Notes: generated from the letters alone by a model not told the origin. 64,000 bases of DNA from Patagioenas fasciata (GCF_037038585.1 NC_092541.1:1373445-1437444), one strand, 5' to 3'; counted from the stretch's first letter, positions 11,972 through 31,319 are shown. Numbers and translations are program-made.

Positions 11972-12060
11972 CGGCTGCTGTCGCTGCTGCTGCTGTCGCT
12001 GCTGCTGCTGTCGCTGCTGCTGGTGTCGCTGCTGCTGGTGTCGCTGGTGTCGCTGTCACC
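11972..12060 (-). repeat. 15-bp GCN-type repeat in HSP copy 1 leader
   Basis: The plus strand shows repeated GTCGCTGCTGCTGCT units, then shorter GTGTCGCTG units, about six units in all. On the gene strand this is a GC-rich leader of GCAGCAGCGAC units directly before the ATG. It is open in the coding frame and would read as Ala/Thr-rich, but no in-frame ATG lies between it and the TATA-like box. Confidence 0.8.
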
Positions 12061-12107
12061 TCTCCGCTGAGCTGAGAGCGCGATGCCCCAGCTCTGCCGC
12101 CCGCAGC

Positions 12108-12114
12108 TTTTATT
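12108..12114 (-). promoter_or_regulatory. TATA-like box of HSP copy 1
   Basis: The gene strand reads AATAAAAG here. Transcription would then start near 12080, giving a leader of about 110 nt. Confidence 0.6.
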
Positions 12115-12181
12115 CCCTGCGCGGGGAGGAGTGGCCTCGTCCCGCCCATCGCGTCACCCCCGTGGAGAAGCGCTCGGCTCT

Positions 12182-12204
12182 TTCCAGCCCGTTCCAGCTA
12201 ATTC
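12182..12204 (-). promoter_or_regulatory. Gap-type heat-shock element of HSP copy 1
   Basis: Three TTC triplets begin at 12182, 12192 and 12202, exactly 10 bp apart (seven bases between each). This is the known gap-type HSE layout bound by HSF trimers. It lies about 70 bp upstream of the TATA-like box of the minus-strand gene. Confidence 0.7.
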
Positions 12205-12209
12205 TTGTT

Positions 12210-12930
12210 ACTCATCCCCGAGCGGAGGCACCTCGCAGGTTTTGCCCAACATACCTTTATCCTGAGTCTTGCGGCTCCGCTCTCCCGGCTTATAATTAGC
12301 AGCATCACCTCAGCCTCTGAACGGGAATCCTGAGCCGCCCCTGCCAAAAATCTCTGGACTGTTTCCCATTCAGGGAGCTGGGTTGGGCTTCTCTCCTTCG
12401 AACCTTTGCCCCCTCACCTGTGGCCTGTCCCCCCCCATTTGCAGGCAGGAGAGCCCCTCTGCCCCCCCCACCTTTCCAGGAGCCTCAGCTGCTCCCAGGT
12501 GAGAGCAGAAGCCCATCCATGGGTGGGATGCACAGGTGGGGTGCTGGGACAGAACATAAAGCATCCTCTGGGAACGGGAGGCCCCTAGAAAGTGCGAGAG
12601 GCGCCTGGCAGCGGGTGACGTAGGGACACGTTGCTTTGGGAGGGGACTGTCCCTGTGTTGGGTGCAGTCACGAGCTCCTGGCACAGCGCAACCTGTGCTC
12701 TGCGGGGACCCCAGCGTGGGGGCCACGGGAAGGGCTTTACTCGCCCCCCGGCCGGTGGTCCCGTGGGTGCCGCTGCGCCGCGGCGGCTCTGCAGAAACCC
12801 GAGCTCCCGGCGGTGACTGCAGCTCCCTATTTGTGGCGTGTGACTCGTCTCCAGAAACAGGCGCTGCTATTTCAGCTGACGGATAATCAGCCTCTCAAAA
12901 ATAGGCGATGGCTCTGGGAGAGTGCGTGGG
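12210..12930. other. Spacer between the divergent HSP promoters
   Basis: About 700 bp separates the two HSE/TATA sets. It is GC-rich with no recognised gene. An open frame on the plus strand runs from 12636 into the next HSP gene, but its upstream part has no homology to small HSPs and includes the promoter. Confidence 0.6.
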
Positions 12931-12934
12931 GAGA

Positions 12935-12947
12935 GAGTGTTCTGGAA
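12935..12947 (+). promoter_or_regulatory. Heat-shock element of HSP copy 2
   Basis: The sequence GAGTGTTCTGGAA gives three alternating 5-bp units (GAG imperfect, TTC, GAA). It sits 25 bp upstream of the TATA box. This fits a standard, perfect-type HSE with one degenerate unit. Confidence 0.65.
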
Positions 12948-12971
12948 GGGGCACACCCCTGGGCAGGAGAG

Positions 12972-12978
12972 GATAAAA
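12972..12978 (+). promoter_or_regulatory. TATA box of HSP copy 2
   Basis: GATAAAA lies about 30 bp before the expected start near 13003, leaving a leader of about 70 nt. The spacing to the HSE is typical for heat-shock promoters. Confidence 0.7.
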
Positions 12979-13070
12979 CCCGCCGCTCCCCAGCACCAGC
13001 CCAGAACCGCTCCAGCCCCTGCACGGAGCCGAACCGCAGCGCACACCGGGAGCGCACACCGGGAGCAGAG

Positions 13071-13679
13071 ATGCTTTGCCGCCTGCACTTCATGCCGCCC
13101 GCATCCAGCTCGCTCTTCCCGTGGCTGGGACCCGTCCGCACCCTTTGGCCGCATCCAGGCACCCTCTTCGCCGAGCTGGAGAGAGAGTTGCGACTGGAGA
13201 TGGAGAGGGCTCGGGAGTTCATGAGCAGCTTCGAGCAGCTTCTAAGCAGTGGGAGCAGCCCCAGCCGGATCGGCATCACCGCGGAGCGAGCCCCGAGCAC
13301 CAGCGCAGCCCTGACCCAAGGCTCCGGGGACGGCTTCTCCGTCTGCCAGGACGTGAAGGACTTTGCGCCCGAGCAGCTGTCGGTGAAGGTGGTGGGCAGG
13401 AAGGTGGTGCTGGTGGGGCAGAAGGAGACACAGAGCACGGATGACAAGGGCTCCTTCTCCTACAAGTACGAGGTGCTGAAGCGGGAGTGGGACGTCCCCG
13501 AGGAGGTGGACGCCGAGGCGCTGAGCTGCTCCCTGTCCAAGGAAGGGCAGCTCCGCATCGAGGCCCCCAAGCTGGCCCTGCCGGCCGCCCCCGAGAGGAA
13601 CGTGCCCATCCAGATGGAGCCAGCGGTGGCACAGCTGGCAACCAGCACCGACGACGGAGCCGAGCGTGCCAAGGCGTGA
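13071..13679 (+). CDS. Small heat-shock protein, avian HSP25/HSP30C (HSPB9-like) clade, copy 2
   Basis: This is an intronless gene of 202 aa. It has the same architecture as copy 1: arm 1-85 with MLCRLHF, RTLWPH and ERAREFMSSFEQLL; alpha-crystallin domain about 87-168; tail with NVPIQ (177-181). Expected role is as an ATP-independent chaperone in stressed cells. It lies head to head with copy 1, with about 1.1 kb between the ATGs. The central domain is nearly identical to copy 1 at DNA level, including a 58-bp exact match, while the arm and tail differ. This is unlike plain ageing of a duplicate. The start is supported by G at -3, by the shared MLCR start, and by the TATA box 93 bp upstream. 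Human has a single HSPB9 at this place, so two copies here are a bird or sauropsid state. Confidence 0.92.
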   Translation: MLCRLHFMPPASSSLFPWLGPVRTLWPHPGTLFAELERELRLEMERAREFMSSFEQLLSSGSSPSRIGITAERAPSTSAALTQGSGDGFSVCQDVKDFAPEQLSVKVVGRKVVLVGQKETQSTDDKGSFSYKYEVLKREWDVPEEVDAEALSCSLSKEGQLRIEAPKLALPAAPERNVPIQMEPAVAQLATSTDDGAERAKA

Positions 13680-13813
13680 TGGGGGGCAGCGCAGGGCCGG
13701 GCTGAGCCTGGCTACTGGGGCAGCTGCTGGTCGCAGAGCGGGACTGTGATGGGGACTGCGTGACGGTCTGGTTGGGGGGGCTCTGCCCAAAACATGTAGC
13801 TTTTTTGATATGT

Positions 13814-13819
13814 AATAAA
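13814..13819 (+). terminator. Polyadenylation signal of HSP copy 2 (AATAAA)
   Basis: The hexamer is 135 nt past the stop codon and followed by a T-rich stretch (GACTTTTATTTG). The short 3'UTR matches that of copy 1. Confidence 0.85.
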
Positions 13820-14238
13820 TATTATTGACTTTTATTTGCGTGGCTTCCGTGCTTTGCAAGGCTCCCGGCTGTGCCTGTGCGGTGGGATGGCAGCCTGGGG
13901 AGCTGGGCTGTGCTGGCACAGGGCATGTCCCTGGCACCTCTCCCTAGCTCTGCCTCGATGGAGCGGGGGGAAGGTTGGTGGAGGGACTCCACACGGTGCT
14001 GAGCATCCCCCCCAGGCAGCCTTTGGGCAGCCGAACCGCATCTTCGGGATGGTTCTGGAACACTCCCGTGGGGTACCTGCCAGTGCCAGCATCCCCCGTG
14101 CCCTGCCCGCCCCGGCATCACTCGTTCCGTGCCCCCCCGTCCCGCTCCATTGCTGGCAACTTCCAGGCGCTCCCTGCTCCTTCGCGACGCGGCGTGCGGC
14201 CAAGCCACGCCCCTCCACCGCCAAATGGGCGTGGCCTC

Positions 14239-14453
14239 CCATAAATGGGAAGAAGGGGAGGGCTCACCTTATTTAAACAACCTGATAGGCGGAGCTACAC
14301 TCCATATTAGGCAGAGGAGGCGTGGCGCGACGGTATGACCACACCTCTTATTACAATGAGGCGGTGGGGCGGGGCCTCACCCCATATTTGGTGGAGAAGG
14401 CGGGGCCGCACTCCATATATGGCGGAGAAGGCGGGGCCGCTCTCTATATTTGG
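14239..14453. promoter_or_regulatory. Array of CArG (SRF-type) boxes upstream of KAT2A
   Basis: Four exact CC(A/T)6GG boxes occur at 14239-14248 (CCATAAATGG), 14302-14311 (CCATATTAGG), 14382-14391 (CCATATTTGG) and 14413-14422 (CCATATATGG). Near-matches lie at 14267-14276 and 14444-14453 (CTATATTTGG). The last three boxes are spaced exactly 31 bp apart, within a tandem unit that also carries a GC box (GGCGGGGCC). The array ends about 335 bp before the KAT2A ATG. CArG boxes are the known binding sites of SRF; binding here is inference. Confidence 0.6.
14360..14453 (+). repeat. 31-bp tandem repeat carrying CArG and GC boxes
   Basis: Units starting at 14382 and 14413, and a partial one at 14444, share CCATATNTGGNGGAGAAGG followed by CGGGGCCGC. 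Weaker, differently spaced relatives extend left to about 14230. The array therefore looks like an old minisatellite in the promoter. Confidence 0.75.
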
Positions 14454-14788
14454 AAGATTATGAGGGGCACTGAGCGCGCCCTGCAGCGCCCAGCGCCGCC
14501 GAACCGGGCACGGTACCGGTTACCGGAGGGGCAGCTCATGCGGGCAGTGATGGCTCCGCGCCACCGGGACCGGTGTTGTCGATGCCCGTCGGGCCTGGAC
14601 CTCGACTCTCCCCGGCCGGTGCACGCCGCCCGCAGCCCCGGGCGGGAGCTCCGCTCCCGCCCGGGTCTGCGGGCGACGTGCGCCGGCCCCGGGGCCACCG
14701 GATCTGGCCACCCCTCCCCAACGAACTACCGATCCCGGCGTTCCCGGCGCGCAGGCGCAGTGAGCGCGGAGCGCACGCCGAGCCCGGC

Positions 14789-20608
<5,820 letters not shown>

Positions 20609-21490
20609 GGGAGGCTGACCTGGACTCGCCTTGGTCACCGGACCCCTGTGGGAGGGACAGGGCAGCCTGTGGGCCCCAGCCCTGCTCCGTGGGCAGCTGT
20701 TTTTGGAGGGTTTGATGCTGCTGAGCAGCCTGGGGGAGCTGGGATGCTGATGCTTTTATCCCCGAGCTGTTGGCTGCCTTTCCTATGGGGGTGTGAGCAG
20801 CGGGGCTGGAGCCACCTCATTGGGATCTACCCGGGGCAGGGGCAGCACTGAGTTCCTGCCTCTCCCTGGGGGCCGGGAGCCCCCCAGCACTGGTGCTGCC
20901 CCCCTCCCCAGGGCCGTGCCTTCTGCCCCGGCTCCCCACAACGGGGCGGTTTGGTTTTCTGCTGCTGCCCGCGCACAGGCAGCCCCTGCCCCTCTTGTTG
21001 AATGTACGGCAGGGCCAGCCCTGCCTGCCCCAGCCTGCGGGCAGAGCTGCTGCTCGTGGGCTGGGGTCCTGCTGGGATGGGGGCTCTGCCTCTGCACCCC
21101 GCAGCTGCCTCTATCAGCTCTTCCCTCCCATTGGGAGCACGTCTGCCCCCAGCCCAGCCCAGCCCTGCGTGTGGGCTCGGCTCCTGCTCGCCTCCCCCCT
21201 TGCTGCCCTGTCCTTGCACCTCGCGGGCTGTTTTCCCTCTGCCCCTCGGTGGCTGCTGGGCTGGGGAGCATCCCCCCCCCGCATTGATTGTCCCCCACCC
21301 TTGCTTGGTCCCCTGCTGCCTTGCCCCCCGTGCTGTCATCGCTGGGTGGGCGCTGGTGATGCCCTGCGGCTCGCTGACCTCGTGGGGGTGGGAGCAGCCC
21401 CTGCCGCCCCGTCCCACTTGACTGTTGTTTCGTTTGGTTGATTGTTTGGTTGTTTTATTTTTTAAATAAATGTTCTTGTGCAGAAGCGGC
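20609..21490 (+). other. KAT2A: KAT2A 3'UTR
   Basis: About 870 nt of C/G-rich sequence runs from the TAG at 20606-20608 to the AATAAA at 21465. No exon-like segment or second gene was seen. An open frame on the minus strand here is a composition shadow. Confidence 0.8.
21465..21470 (+). terminator. KAT2A: KAT2A polyadenylation signal (AATAAA)
   Basis: It is preceded by a long U-rich tract (GTTTGGTTGATTGTTTGG...) and followed by TGTTCTTGTG, a good GU-rich downstream element. Confidence 0.9.
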
Positions 21491-21547
21491 TGCATCCGTG
21501 TGTCACCCCACAGGTGGCAACCTGGGGTGCTCAGGGTGTGTGTACAG

Positions 21548-21872
21548 GGAAGACTTGCAGGAAAGCCCTTGAGGTGCTGGAGTGAGTTGGGAGAAGGGAA
21601 CGGAGCTGGTGAGGGGCTGGAGCACAAGTGTGATGGGAGCGGTTGAGGGACCTGGGGGGTTCAGCTGGAGAACAGGAGCTGAGGGGAGACCTTCTGATCT
21701 CTGAACTGCCTGAAAGGAGCTTGGAGCCAGGGGGGTCGGGCTCTGCTCCCCAGGAACAAGCGCCAGGAGCAGAGGAAACGGCCTCAAGTTGCCCAGGGGA
21801 GGTTGAGGTTGGATCTTGGGAACAATTTCTCCCCAAAGGGCTGTGGGGCATTGGATCAGGCTGCCTGGTTTC
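21548..21872 (+). mobile_element. CR1 LINE fragment between KAT2A and DHX58
   Basis: It contains GAAAGCCCTTGAGGTGCTGG, GGAACAAGCGCCAGGAGC, GGAAACGGCCTCAAGTTGCC and AACAATTTCTCCCCAAAGGG, then stops at GGATCAGGCTGCCTGG. Both ends are cut: the usual 3' terminus is absent. It takes up about half of the 0.65-kb gap between the two genes. Confidence 0.9.
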
Positions 21873-22098
21873 GGTTTCTCTCTGGGGCTCCCTGGGGGGG
21901 TTCCCCGGCCGCTGCAGCCAGGCAGGCACTGCAGTGGGGGGGTTGGCAGCGTGGGCAGCGCGGTCCAGCCTGGCTCAGCCCCCCATTTGGTTCCCCCCAG
22001 CCTGGGTCAGCCCAGCTCCACTGCCCACCTGCTCCCGGCACTGCGGCCGGCGGAACCCCCCTTGCTGGGGCTCCGGTAACACAGGATGCGCCGCCCCC

Positions 22099-22112
22099 AG
22101 TTTCGTTTTCTG
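22099..22112 (+). promoter_or_regulatory. DHX58: Interferon-stimulated response element (ISRE) of DHX58
   Basis: AGTTTCGTTTTCTG fits the ISRE consensus AGTTTCNNTTTC exactly (on the other strand GAAAACGAAACT). It lies 34 bp upstream of the ATG. LGP2 is a known interferon-induced gene, bound by ISGF3 or IRFs through such sites. If this is the promoter, the leader must be very short. Alternatively, the CCCCCAG just before it is a splice acceptor and the element is in a 5'UTR exon. Confidence 0.65.
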
Positions 22113-22145
22113 ATGTGAACAGCCCGGACAGCATCAAGGAGCAGG

Positions 22146-25970
<3,825 letters not shown>

Positions 25971-26385
25971 CATGGGTTCTGCTCAGAGGCGACTATTCCC
26001 AGGCCATCTCCTGGGACAGTGGGACCCTTCCCGTCACCCTTGGTGTGGGACCCTCCCTCCACGCTCCTCTTCTCCTTGCTGGACTGAACCGTTGTAGCAT
26101 CCCTTGCTGGAGCCTGCGACTGCAGGAGGAGGCTTTGCTGAGCCCGGGCACAAAATTTGAGACATTGGGATGGGAAAGTACCAAAACCCTTTCCTCCTCG
26201 CTGGCATCTGCTCTTTGGGATGCTGCCTTCCCCTGCTGCCCCCCAAAGCTGCCGGATGCTGGGGACTGTATCCATGACCCTGTCAGAACCAGCCATTTCA
26301 CATGGGCACAGCATTTCTCTGGCAGCCGGCAATCTGCTTTGGGAATGCAATGGTCCTCCATTAAAGAATGTGTGTATGCACTGGG
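25971..26385 (+). other. DHX58: DHX58 3'UTR
   Basis: About 400 nt of noncoding sequence follows the TAG at 25968-25970 and runs to the candidate ATTAAA at 26360. No other gene feature was seen. Confidence 0.6.
26360..26365 (+). terminator. DHX58: DHX58 polyadenylation signal (ATTAAA)
   Basis: The hexamer is followed by GAATGTGTGTATGCAC, a GU-rich downstream element. It is the best candidate within 1 kb of the stop. Confidence 0.6.
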
Positions 26386-26486
26386 AACGAAGGAAGCGGT
26401 GGCAGTTTCACTTGCTGTGCGCAGAGACATTCAAACCCGCCTGGACGTGACCCTGTGTCATCTGCTCTGGTGAGCTTGTGTTAGCA

Positions 26487-26551
26487 GGGGTTGGGCTGGG
26501 GGGATCTGCAGAGGTCTCTTCAAACCCCAACCATCTTATCACTCTGTAGAA
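26487..26551 (+). mobile_element. CR1 3'-end fragment downstream of DHX58
   Basis: GGGTTGGGCTGGGGGGATCT, GCAGAGGTCTCTTCAAACCC and CAACCATCTTATCACTCTG correspond to the CR1 terminus, moderately decayed. Confidence 0.8.
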
Positions 26552-26639
26552 CCCTCCCATGGAAGGAGCCTCAGACCATCCAGGGTGGCTGGGCTTTTAT
26601 GTCCCCGCAGCTCCGGGTGTCCCCACGGGGCTCTGCGGG

Positions 26640-27230
26640 CTCAGCAGGGGCTGCCCCAGGGATGCTGGGCCATAGAACCCCCTGTTCCCAGCCGAGGAGC
26701 CTGAGGGAGCCGCGGGGCTTGCGGCAGGACCACGATCTCGGAGTGGGGGTTTCGGTTCCGGGGGCTCCGGTTCCCCGCGCCCGGCCCGGGATGCTGCAGC
26801 CCCGGATCCCGCTCCCCTCCCCGTGTGCTCTCCCACCGCCGGTCGCTAGAGGGAAACCCCGGCCCGGCCCGGCCCGGCCGTGGGACGGGGCGATTCCCGG
26901 GGAGAGCCGGGGGACGCCCGGGGCAGCGGGTCCGGCCGGGAGGTGCCGAGGATGCTGCGCCGGTGCCCGGCGGGTGCCGAAGAAGCTGCGGCGGTCGCAC
27001 CCGCTCCGTGCGTGTCCCTTCCCCGCGGGATCCCAGCACGCGTGTCGGTGCCGGTAAGCAGCGCGGGTGTTCGGCGGGTTGGGGGTCGCTCCGGGAGATG
27101 CGGGGGGGCCGCGGTCTGTCCGTGCTCCCTGCCCTGTCCTACCGGCACAAGGAGCTGCCGCGAAGGGCAAGAGGCGGCTTTTCCACCGGCTACCGGCGGC
27201 AGGGGCACCTGGATGCCCGAGAGTGATGGC
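26640..27230. promoter_or_regulatory. CpG island, possible ZNF385C (or unknown gene) promoter
   Basis: About 600 bp is very rich in CpG (CCCGGCCCGGCCCGG and similar), standing out from the flanks. A strong splice donor (GGTGCCG then GTAAGC at 27054) follows, so the island could hold a noncoding first exon on the plus strand. The next + strand gene is ZNF385C. Joining that donor to the exon at 53846 does not put the upstream ATG at 26952 in frame with the ZNF385C start, so any such exon would be 5'UTR. Confidence 0.45.
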
Positions 27231-27982
27231 TGCCCAAATCTCGGCCCCTCTCTGGGCTGCCACCCCTGGGAGTGCGGTCCCCCAGTACCACCAGCTCTTC
27301 TCACTATGGGCCATTATCTCCAGCAAGGATGTGTGCTTGGAGCAAACTCCTGCCTGACTTTAAAGGCAGCAAACAGCTTCTGCTGTAATGAGGTGTAGCC
27401 CAGTTTCAGGTGGTGTTAGCCCCGGGGGAAACATGAAATCAATCTCCTGTTCATCAGAAAGTGGGTAACGAGGCCGTTTGAGTTATTTGTAGCTCTCTGT
27501 GGGCTGGGATGGCCTCTCCTACCTCTCCCCAGGCAGGTTCCCTCCTGCAGGGACCCCAGATCCTTTTTGATAAGCTCAAATTGCCCTGATTTGCGCTCGG
27601 GCAATCCAGGCTGTGAGTTAACCTGATGGGTGCCTGCAGGAATGGGTGCTACAACCTCTCACCAGCCTAGACAGATCAGGTTGTCCACTTTGGTGCTCAA
27701 AACCAGAATTTCTGCAACATTCACCCAAACTTGCCCATTTTTGAGGGTGTGCATCTTGCCCCATGGGGCACAGGGCCAGGACAAGCATTGCTCTGTGGGA
27801 CTCTGCAGGTTTTGGAAGTGGGGCTGCATCCAGCCTCTGCTTGTTCTTCCCTGTGCGTCTCTGCTTTAATGCCAGCCCCGACCTGGCTTCTCCTTCCTGG
27901 GGGCTCGGTCACCTTGGGCTTGGCGGCAGGGAGCAGCTGAGCTGCAGCGATCGGTGCTGTGACCTTGGCCAGCGGCCTTCAG

Positions 27983-28106
27983 AGCCAGCATCCTTCAGTC
28001 CGCATCCTTCGGAGCCAGCATCCTTCAGAGCCAGCATCCTTTAGTCCGCATCCTTCAGAGCCAGCATCCTTTAGTCCGCATCCTTCGGAGTCCGCATCCT
28101 TCAGAG
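27983..28106. repeat. 14-16-bp minisatellite
   Basis: Eight units alternate AGCCAGCATCCTTCAG and AGTCCGCATCCTTCGG. They are short and only slightly diverged, so the array is likely length-variable. Confidence 0.9.
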
Positions 28107-31100
28107 CTGGCCTCGCGTGGCTGAATCCCCAGGCTGCCTCTGGCCAAGCCAGCCCGTGTGAGGGTGCAGGGATGTGCATCCGTGCAACCCCATTAATCCA
28201 TCCTGGCCATCACTGCATCCCTCAGCCTGAGGCAGGGAGAGGCTGATCCCCTCTGATCAGCCATTCGGGTCACTCCCGTGTCGATAAGGTCTGGAGCGTG
28301 CTGATAAACCGATTTTGGAGCCACAGGGACTCAGGGAGACTGAAAGTCCGTGTCTCACCAGGTCTGTGTGTGGTGGGGCTGCCCTGTCCCTCTGCTTCCC
28401 CAAGGGTGCTGCACCCTGCCCTGTGCCACCCTGTTCCCTTCTCCCTGTGACACAGCATGGCCGTGTCCCCAAGGAGAGTGACAGCTGTACCCGGCCCTTG
28501 GTGCAGCCCTGGGCAGGCTCATCCTGTGATTAAATCAACCTGAAGCCCCACTTCATCACTCCAATTGCACTGTCAATAGCTGGGTATCAGAGAGGGCTGC
28601 TGGCCTGGTTCTTGAGCGCTGACACATCCCCTGCCAATAACCTCTGGATTTAAGCCTGTGGCTCAGAGCATCTTTGCTTATCTCAGCTCCCTGAAGCACT
28701 TACATTCCCGGCCATCATAACTCCCTGCCTGTAAGTGGAGACAGGCACCATTAGCCCCGCAGCAAACAGCTGCTTAAGCAACTTTTGCTGGCAAAAGTGC
28801 GAAAAAGGTGTTTTCCACCTGTTCTTTCACAGGGTTGGTGTGGGGATGGACACAGCCCCAGGAGCACCCACATCCCCCTTCCCCATTCCCTGGTGTCTCC
28901 AGCAGCTGTGTGCGCTCACAGAGCAGAGCGAGGGCGATGCGCCGATTTATTTTTATACAGCCCATTTCATTTGTCATCGGTGCATCAGAAGGCAACAATT
29001 CACCTTTCAATGCACCAGCTGAACAAAGCCCAGCTCCGCTGTGCTTGGCAGCGCCTCAGATTGGCCCTTTCCCGAGGCTGGGTGTTTAGCACAGACTTAG
29101 AGCTCAATCTGTTTAGCTTATCGAAAAGTAGCCTGAGATGTGACTTGATTACAGTGTGCAAGTACCTTCCCAGGGAGAAAACTGCCAGGTATTAAAGGGC
29201 TCTCTAACTTAGCTGAGAGAGGAATGATAAGAACTGAGAGTTTGAAGATAAAGTCGGACAAATTGAGACTCAAAATCAGGCGCGGGTCTACAGCTGGAGG
29301 GGCTGGAGCAGGATCCTTGAGCATCTTTCTCCAAGTGATGCCCTGGCTGGGCCATGGGCATCCAAGAGTGGGGTTTCTGATATGGGGGGGTGCTTCATCC
29401 TGTCTCTGAGGCTCTGGCCTGGTGGCACCGTGGGTGAGGGAAGATGAGGGACTGAATTTTGCTTCCTGGGCACATCTGAAAATCTCGCTGTCACACAATA
29501 TCTCTGCAGAGCCTGGGAGCACGTCAGCCCCCGAGGTGACCTTTCCTGGGACAGCTGGAGCCTCCCTTTCTGTACCAGGGGAAATTCCAGCTCCGTGAAT
29601 GCTTCTCATTGTGGAGGAAGTCGGTCCTGAAAACCAAAAGCCCCCTCTCCAGGCTGCTCGTACCTCCCCTTTCCTTTGCTGCAGGGAGCGCGTGGGAACC
29701 CACAAAGTACGTGGGGACATCCTGGTGGGGACGTCCTCATCTTGCTCTGCTCCGCCGTCCCCACGACCCACGTCTAACGATTCCCCGCCGGGAGTTAATC
29801 TTGACTGTTAGCACATCAGGTTGCCGGTGGATTAAACAAGGGGATTAGCATCAAACAATTTCCCTCCCGCCCTGAGTGGGGAGGTATGAAATATAATCGC
29901 CGTGGTTTTATTCTGCTTAGGCTAAAAAAGCTCCCTGGCATGTGGCTGGGGATGCCAGCTGTGCCGGTGGCACCGGGGGCGCGTGTCTGGGGCGCTGCGG
30001 GGACAGCGCTGGCTCTGTCCCCCGTGGGTCCCCACTGGCACTGTGCTGGGGATGCTGAGATCAGGGGCTGCTCATCCTGGGGGGCTCAGGGAGGTGTCTC
30101 TGCTGGGTGGCGCCTGTGTGATGGCTGCAGGGACCCTTCACCAGATGCGACCAAAATTGGGAAGGGAGGGGATGCACCAGACTGTGGGTGAGACCCATGG
30201 GTGGTTTGGTGGGTGCCGGCACAGCCTGGGGATCACGGGGATCTGTGGCGCAAGTCACAATATTCGGAAAATTCCCAAACAAGAATTTCATGCCCTAAAT
30301 CGCAGGGCTGCGATTCTGCTGAGGCTCGGCTTTATAATTGGATCTGTCAGAAACCCGTCACACTCCACGCGCGGCTGCCAAGGCGCCGGTGCTGCCTCTG
30401 CCCCTCTCCCACCCGGCTGCTTCGCCTCCTGGAGCCGTGGTTATTTTGACCTTTGTTTGTTTAATTGTTGTTTGTCTTTCCCCCTGTGGTTTCTTTCCTA
30501 TCACTCAAAACGGGGCCCAGCGGAGTGGTGGCGGTGGGAGAAACAAGGAGCTGCTTCTCCTCCCCATCGCGTGCGGGACGCGCCACTCCGCATCACGGCT
30601 TTGGAGTCCTTTGTGTGTTTTATGTGAGAAGGTGGCACTTGCCAGGCCCACAGGAGGGACAGCGCATGTAACACGGGTGCTCCAATGCTCCAGTCGGGCA
30701 GTTGGGCAGGTCTGGTTTGTACTTTCTGTCGCTGGAGCCTGGGATGCTCAGCACTTTTGGAGGGGGGAAAAAAGCACGTTACGCGTGTTCCTGTAAGTTT
30801 TTCAAAGTCATTCACCCTCCCCGAGGCCCTGCAGAACCTCGGGATGTGCAGTGGGATGCTACAGCCCCTTGGTCAGGTCGGGCTGTGCCTCCCACCCACC
30901 CCCTGCAGAGGTGCGTTCTGCACCTGAGTAATCCAAACCTTTAGCCGGTGTTTGATTAAAGGCCACCAAGCATATTATCTTTGATTCTTTTGCTTTAATT
31001 TCTGCTCCTTTCGTTTGTCCCTCGGAGATGAGGGTTGCTCTGATACTTATTAGTCACAAAACCCTAACCTCGCGCTGCGTTCTTGCTATCTGAGGAATGA

Positions 31101-31319
31101 ATTATTAATGGTGCATTAAACAGAGACTGGAAAGGGGCCCTGGGACACTGATAATCAGGAGCTAATTGAGGAAGAAATGAGATACCGTTCTCATTGCAGA
31201 GCGAGAGCTGTGCAGTGCTGTGATACCAAAGGTGACCCTCCTGCAATTCCTGGCCAACTGCACCAGGGTTTGGCTGCCCGACCCTCACCGATGGGTCACA
31301 CGTGCATGGTGTGCCCGGC

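Noticed and set aside
11970-12149. N-terminal extension of HSP copy 1 to 255 aa
   Set aside because: The only in-frame ATG (12147-12149) lies upstream of the TATA-like box at 12108-12114, and the added part is repeat-coded. The sister gene starts at the matching MLCR.
12636-13070. N-terminal extension of HSP copy 2 to 347 aa
   Set aside because: The extra part spans the HSE and TATA box and has no small-HSP similarity. Open frame is due to GC-rich composition.
20827-21627. 266-codon minus-strand frame behind KAT2A
   Set aside because: It overlaps the KAT2A 3'UTR and CR1 and reads as low-complexity Gly/Pro/Gln sequence. No promoter or homology.
26952-27053. First coding exon of ZNF385C at the 26.9-kb CpG island
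   Set aside because: The ATG-to-donor segment is 102 nt, so joining it to 53846 reads GCA TGA, an immediate stop. Only a noncoding first exon remains possible.
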